A stretch of DNA of 7,183 bases from an uncultured Ruminococcus sp. (GTDB lineage Bacteria > Bacillota > Clostridia > Oscillospirales > Ruminococcaceae). The notes below the pieces were generated by a model. It was not told the origin of the DNA. It did not search any database and was given only the letters and a program-made list of their open reading frames with translations. Within the stretch, counting starts at the first letter, position 1, and the number at the start of each line of letters is the position of its first letter. The translations under genes were made by a program, and so were the position numbers. Location: positions 1 to 7,183 of the forward strand of contig CALGTT010000164.1 in NCBI GenBank assembly GCA_937901485.1. Reading direction: 5' to 3'. This document shows positions 4,794 to 7,183 of the stretch, one piece after another.

Positions 4794-6872
4794 ATGGCAA
4801 GAGATTGTTCACTGGAGCGTACCAGAAATATCGGCATCATGGCTCACATCGATGCTGGTAAAACTACGACTACAGAGCGTATTCTGTTCTATACCGGTGT
4901 AAACTACAAGATCGGTGAGACCCATGAGGGCGCAGCGACCATGGACTGGATGGAGCAGGAGCAGGAGAGAGGTATCACAATTACCTCTGCTGCAACAACA
5001 GCATACTGGGCAGGTCACAGACTCAACATCATCGACACACCCGGACACGTTGACTTCACTGTAGAGGTTGAGCGTTCCCTGCGTGTACTCGATGGTTCTG
5101 TAACTGTTCTCTGTGCAAAGGGCGGCGTTGAGCCCCAGTCCGAGACTGTTTGGAGACAGGCTGACAAGTACAAGGTACCGAGAATGGCTTATGTCAACAA
5201 GATGGACATCATGGGTGCTGACTTCTATCGCGTTGTTGATATGATGCGCGACAGACTCAAGTGCAACGCTGTTCCGATCCAGCTGCCGATCGGTGCTGAG
5301 GAGACCTTCAAGGGCATTATTGACCTGGTTGAAATGAAGGCTTATGTATATTACGATGATCTTGGCAAGGACATCCGTGTTGAGGACATTCCGGAAGACA
5401 TGGTTGAAAAGGCTGAGGAATATCGTGAGTCCCTGCTGGAGCATGTTGCTGAGCAGGATGACGAGCTGATGGAGAAGTATTTTGCAGGTGAGGAACTCAC
5501 AATCGAGGAAATCAAGACCTGCATCAGAAAGTCCTGTATTGCTAACACAATGGTACCGGTTGTCTGCGGTACTTCCTATAAGAACAAGGGCGTTCAGAAG
5601 CTGCTGGATGCGATTGTTGATTATATGCCTGCTCCGACAGACGTTGATGACATCAAGGGTATCGACGTTGAGACAGGCGAGGAGAGAGTATGTCCTTCTT
5701 CCGATGACGAGCCGTTTGCTGCTCTTGCATTCAAGATCGCAACTGACCCGTTCGTTGGTAAGCTGACATTCTTCCGTGTATACTCCGGCGTTCTCGAAGC
5801 TGGTTCCGGCGTACTCAATTCTACAAAGGGCAAGCATGAGAGAATCGGCAGAATCGTGCAGATGCACGCTAACAGCCGTAAGGAGCTGGACAAGGTATAT
5901 TCCGGTGATATCGCTGCTGCGATCGGTCTGAAGCAGACCACGACCGGTGATACACTCTGTGACGAGGATCATCCTGTAATCCTTGAGTCCATGGAATTCC
6001 CGGAGCCGGTTATCAACCTGGCGATCGAGCCGAAGACCAAGGCAGGTCAGGAAAAGATGGGCGTTGCACTTGCAAAGCTCGCTGAAGAGGATCCGACATT
6101 CCGCACATGGACTGATGAAGAAACCGGTCAGACCATCATCGCTGGTATGGGTGAGCTCCACCTCGATATCATCGTTGACAGACTGCTCCGTGAGTTCAAG
6201 GTTGAGGCTAACGTAGGTGCTCTGCAGGTATCCTATAAGGAAACCATCAAGGGCAATGCAGATGTTGACCACAAGTACAAGAAGCAGTCCGGTGGTAGCG
6301 GTCAGTACGGTCACGTTAAGATCCGTGTATCCCCGAATGAGTCCGGTAAGGGCTACGAGTTCACAAACTCTGTAGTCGGCGGCTCCATTCCGAAGGAATA
6401 TATCCCCGCTGTTGATGCTGGTATCAAGGGCGCAATGCAGTCCGGTATTCTGGCTGGCTATCAGGTAGTTGACGTTAAGGTTGAACTGTATGATGGTTCT
6501 TACCATGAAGTTGACTCCTCTGAAATGGCGTTCAAGATCGCTGGTTCTATGGCGTTCAAGGAAGCAATGCGTAAGGCAGAGCCGATCCTGATGGAACCGA
6601 TCATGAAGGTTGCAGTTATCGCTCCCGATGAATATCTGGGTAACGTAATCGGTGACCTCAGCTCCCGCCGTGGTGAGATCCAGGGTCAGGAGACAAGACC
6701 GGGTACTGTACAGGTAGACGCACTTGTTCCGCTGTCTGAGATGTTCGGTTACTCCAACCAGCTGCGTTCCAACACACAGGGCCGCGGTCAGTATGCAATG
6801 GAACCTCACAGCTACAGAGAAGTTCCGAAGAACATCGCAGAATCCATCATGACATCCAGAGGTAAGAAGTAA
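4794..6872 (+). CDS. fusA: Translation elongation factor G
   Basis: EF-G is the cytoplasmic GTPase that moves tRNA and mRNA through the ribosome after peptide bond formation and, with RRF, helps recycle ribosomes. The 692-residue product has normal length. GTPase motifs are complete: AHIDAGKT (17-24), RGITI in switch I (59-63), DTPGH (81-85, with the catalytic His85) and NKMD (135-138). The G-prime insert, domain II, and domain III (with GMGELHLDII) follow. Domain IV carries the SGGSGQYGHV loop, and domain V follows. This is the canonical housekeeping form, not the tetracycline-protection or EF-G2 type, judging by these motifs and the str-operon position. AAGGAG at 4781-4786, seven bases before the ATG, supports the start. 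No convincing terminator follows, so read-through into tuf is likely. Confidence 0.99.
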   Translation: MARDCSLERTRNIGIMAHIDAGKTTTTERILFYTGVNYKIGETHEGAATMDWMEQEQERGITITSAATTAYWAGHRLNIIDTPGHVDFTVEVERSLRVLDGSVTVLCAKGGVEPQSETVWRQADKYKVPRMAYVNKMDIMGADFYRVVDMMRDRLKCNAVPIQLPIGAEETFKGIIDLVEMKAYVYYDDLGKDIRVEDIPEDMVEKAEEYRESLLEHVAEQDDELMEKYFAGEELTIEEIKTCIRKSCIANTMVPVVCGTSYKNKGVQKLLDAIVDYMPAPTDVDDIKGIDVETGEERVCPSSDDEPFAALAFKIATDPFVGKLTFFRVYSGVLEAGSGVLNSTKGKHERIGRIVQMHANSRKELDKVYSGDIAAAIGLKQTTTGDTLCDEDHPVILESMEFPEPVINLAIEPKTKAGQEKMGVALAKLAEEDPTFRTWTDEETGQTIIAGMGELHLDIIVDRLLREFKVEANVGALQVSYKETIKGNADVDHKYKKQSGGSGQYGHVKIRVSPNESGKGYEFTNSVVGGSIPKEYIPAVDAGIKGAMQSGILAGYQVVDVKVELYDGSYHEVDSSEMAFKIAGSMAFKEAMRKAEPILMEPIMKVAVIAPDEYLGNVIGDLSSRRGEIQGQETRPGTVQVDALVPLSEMFGYSNQLRSNTQGRGQYAMEPHSYREVPKNIAESIMTSRGKK

Positions 6873-6928
6873 TTTCTTCCTCTGAGAAAAAAATTATGTG
6901 ATTTTGCAGGTGAATTTTCCAAAAACAC

Positions 6929-6957
6929 TTGCAATTCATGCAGCAATATGGTATAAT
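6929..6957 (+). promoter_or_regulatory. Internal promoter for tuf
   Basis: TTGCAA (6929-6934), a 17-base spacer and TATAAT (6952-6957) with TGG just before it (extended -10) make a good sigma-A promoter in the 133-base fusA-tuf gap. The start should be near 6964, giving a 42-base leader. It would let EF-Tu be made in excess over EF-G. Confidence 0.8.
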
Positions 6958-7005
6958 ATATATATCATTATGCTGTTATACAGTAATTAAAGGAGGAAAC
7001 TTCCA

Positions 7006-7183
7006 ATGGCAAAGGCAAAATTTGAACGTACCAAGCCCCATGTAAATATTGGTACAATTGGTCACGTTGACCACGGTAAGACAACTCTGACTGCAGCTAT
7101 CACAAAGACTCTCGCTCTGAAGGGTCAGGCTCAGTACGAGGCATATGACATGATCGACAAGGCTCCTGAGGAGAGAGAGCGTG
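7006..7183 (+). CDS. tuf: Translation elongation factor Tu, first 59 codons (partial at window edge)
   Basis: EF-Tu is the GTPase that brings aminoacyl-tRNA to the ribosomal A site. The visible part starts MAKAKFERTKPHVNIG and contains the P-loop GHVDHGKT at residues 19-26. It ends with APEERER, just before the switch I RGITI expected beyond the right edge. AGGAGG at 6991-6996, nine bases before the ATG, supports the start. It is served by its own promoter at 6929-6957, and probably also by read-through from fusA. Confidence 0.98.
   Translation, partial: MAKAKFERTKPHVNIGTIGHVDHGKTTLTAAITKTLALKGQAQYEAYDMIDKAPEERER

Noticed and set aside
4809..6809. 666-codon open frame on the minus strand opposite fusA
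   Set aside because: It is also in codon register, ending at the sense TCA of EF-G Ser6. It is an effect of codon bias in a highly expressed gene, with no family resemblance.
6873..6900. Possible terminator after fusA (TTTCT...AGAAA pairing)
   Set aside because: The stem is only five A/T-rich pairs and is followed by A-rich sequence, not a T-tract.

Overview
The window is a core housekeeping locus of a low-to-mid GC Gram-positive bacterium, most likely a member of the Clostridia. The evidence is a 140-residue S12 of the long Firmicute form, a compact RpoB with no large insertions in the visible part, strong AGGAGG ribosome binding sites, and consensus sigma-A promoters with 17-bp spacers. 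A Ruminococcus-like (Oscillospirales) source is my inference from the RpoB and EF-G sequence style. The sequence alone does not prove it.

Layout: positions 1-2053 hold the first 684 codons of rpoB on the minus strand, running off the left edge. Positions 2054-2414 are a divergent intergenic region. It carries a perfect-consensus minus-strand promoter for rpoB and a near-consensus plus-strand promoter for the next gene. The two promoters face each other, so their predicted transcripts overlap at the 5' ends. The region also holds two hairpins. Positions 2415-3527 (plus) encode a lipoprotein of the DUF3048/YerB family. A second perfect-consensus promoter then starts the str operon: rpsL (S12, 3696-4118), rpsG (S7, 4284-4754) and fusA (EF-G, 4794-6872). 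tuf (EF-Tu) follows, with its own promoter, and is cut by the right edge after 59 codons.

The genes supply transcription (RNA polymerase beta) and translation (30S proteins S12 and S7, the translocase EF-G, and the tRNA-delivery factor EF-Tu). Most relatives have rpoB-rpoC followed by rpsL-rpsG-fusA-tuf on one strand. Here rpoB points away from the str operon, with a lipoprotein gene between them, so the locus has been rearranged. No mobile element, CRISPR array, tRNA or rRNA gene was seen. I found no undescribed multi-gene system. The points of interest are regulatory: face-to-face promoters, leader hairpins, a structured rpsL-rpsG gap, and an inverted repeat inside the rpsL promoter spacer.
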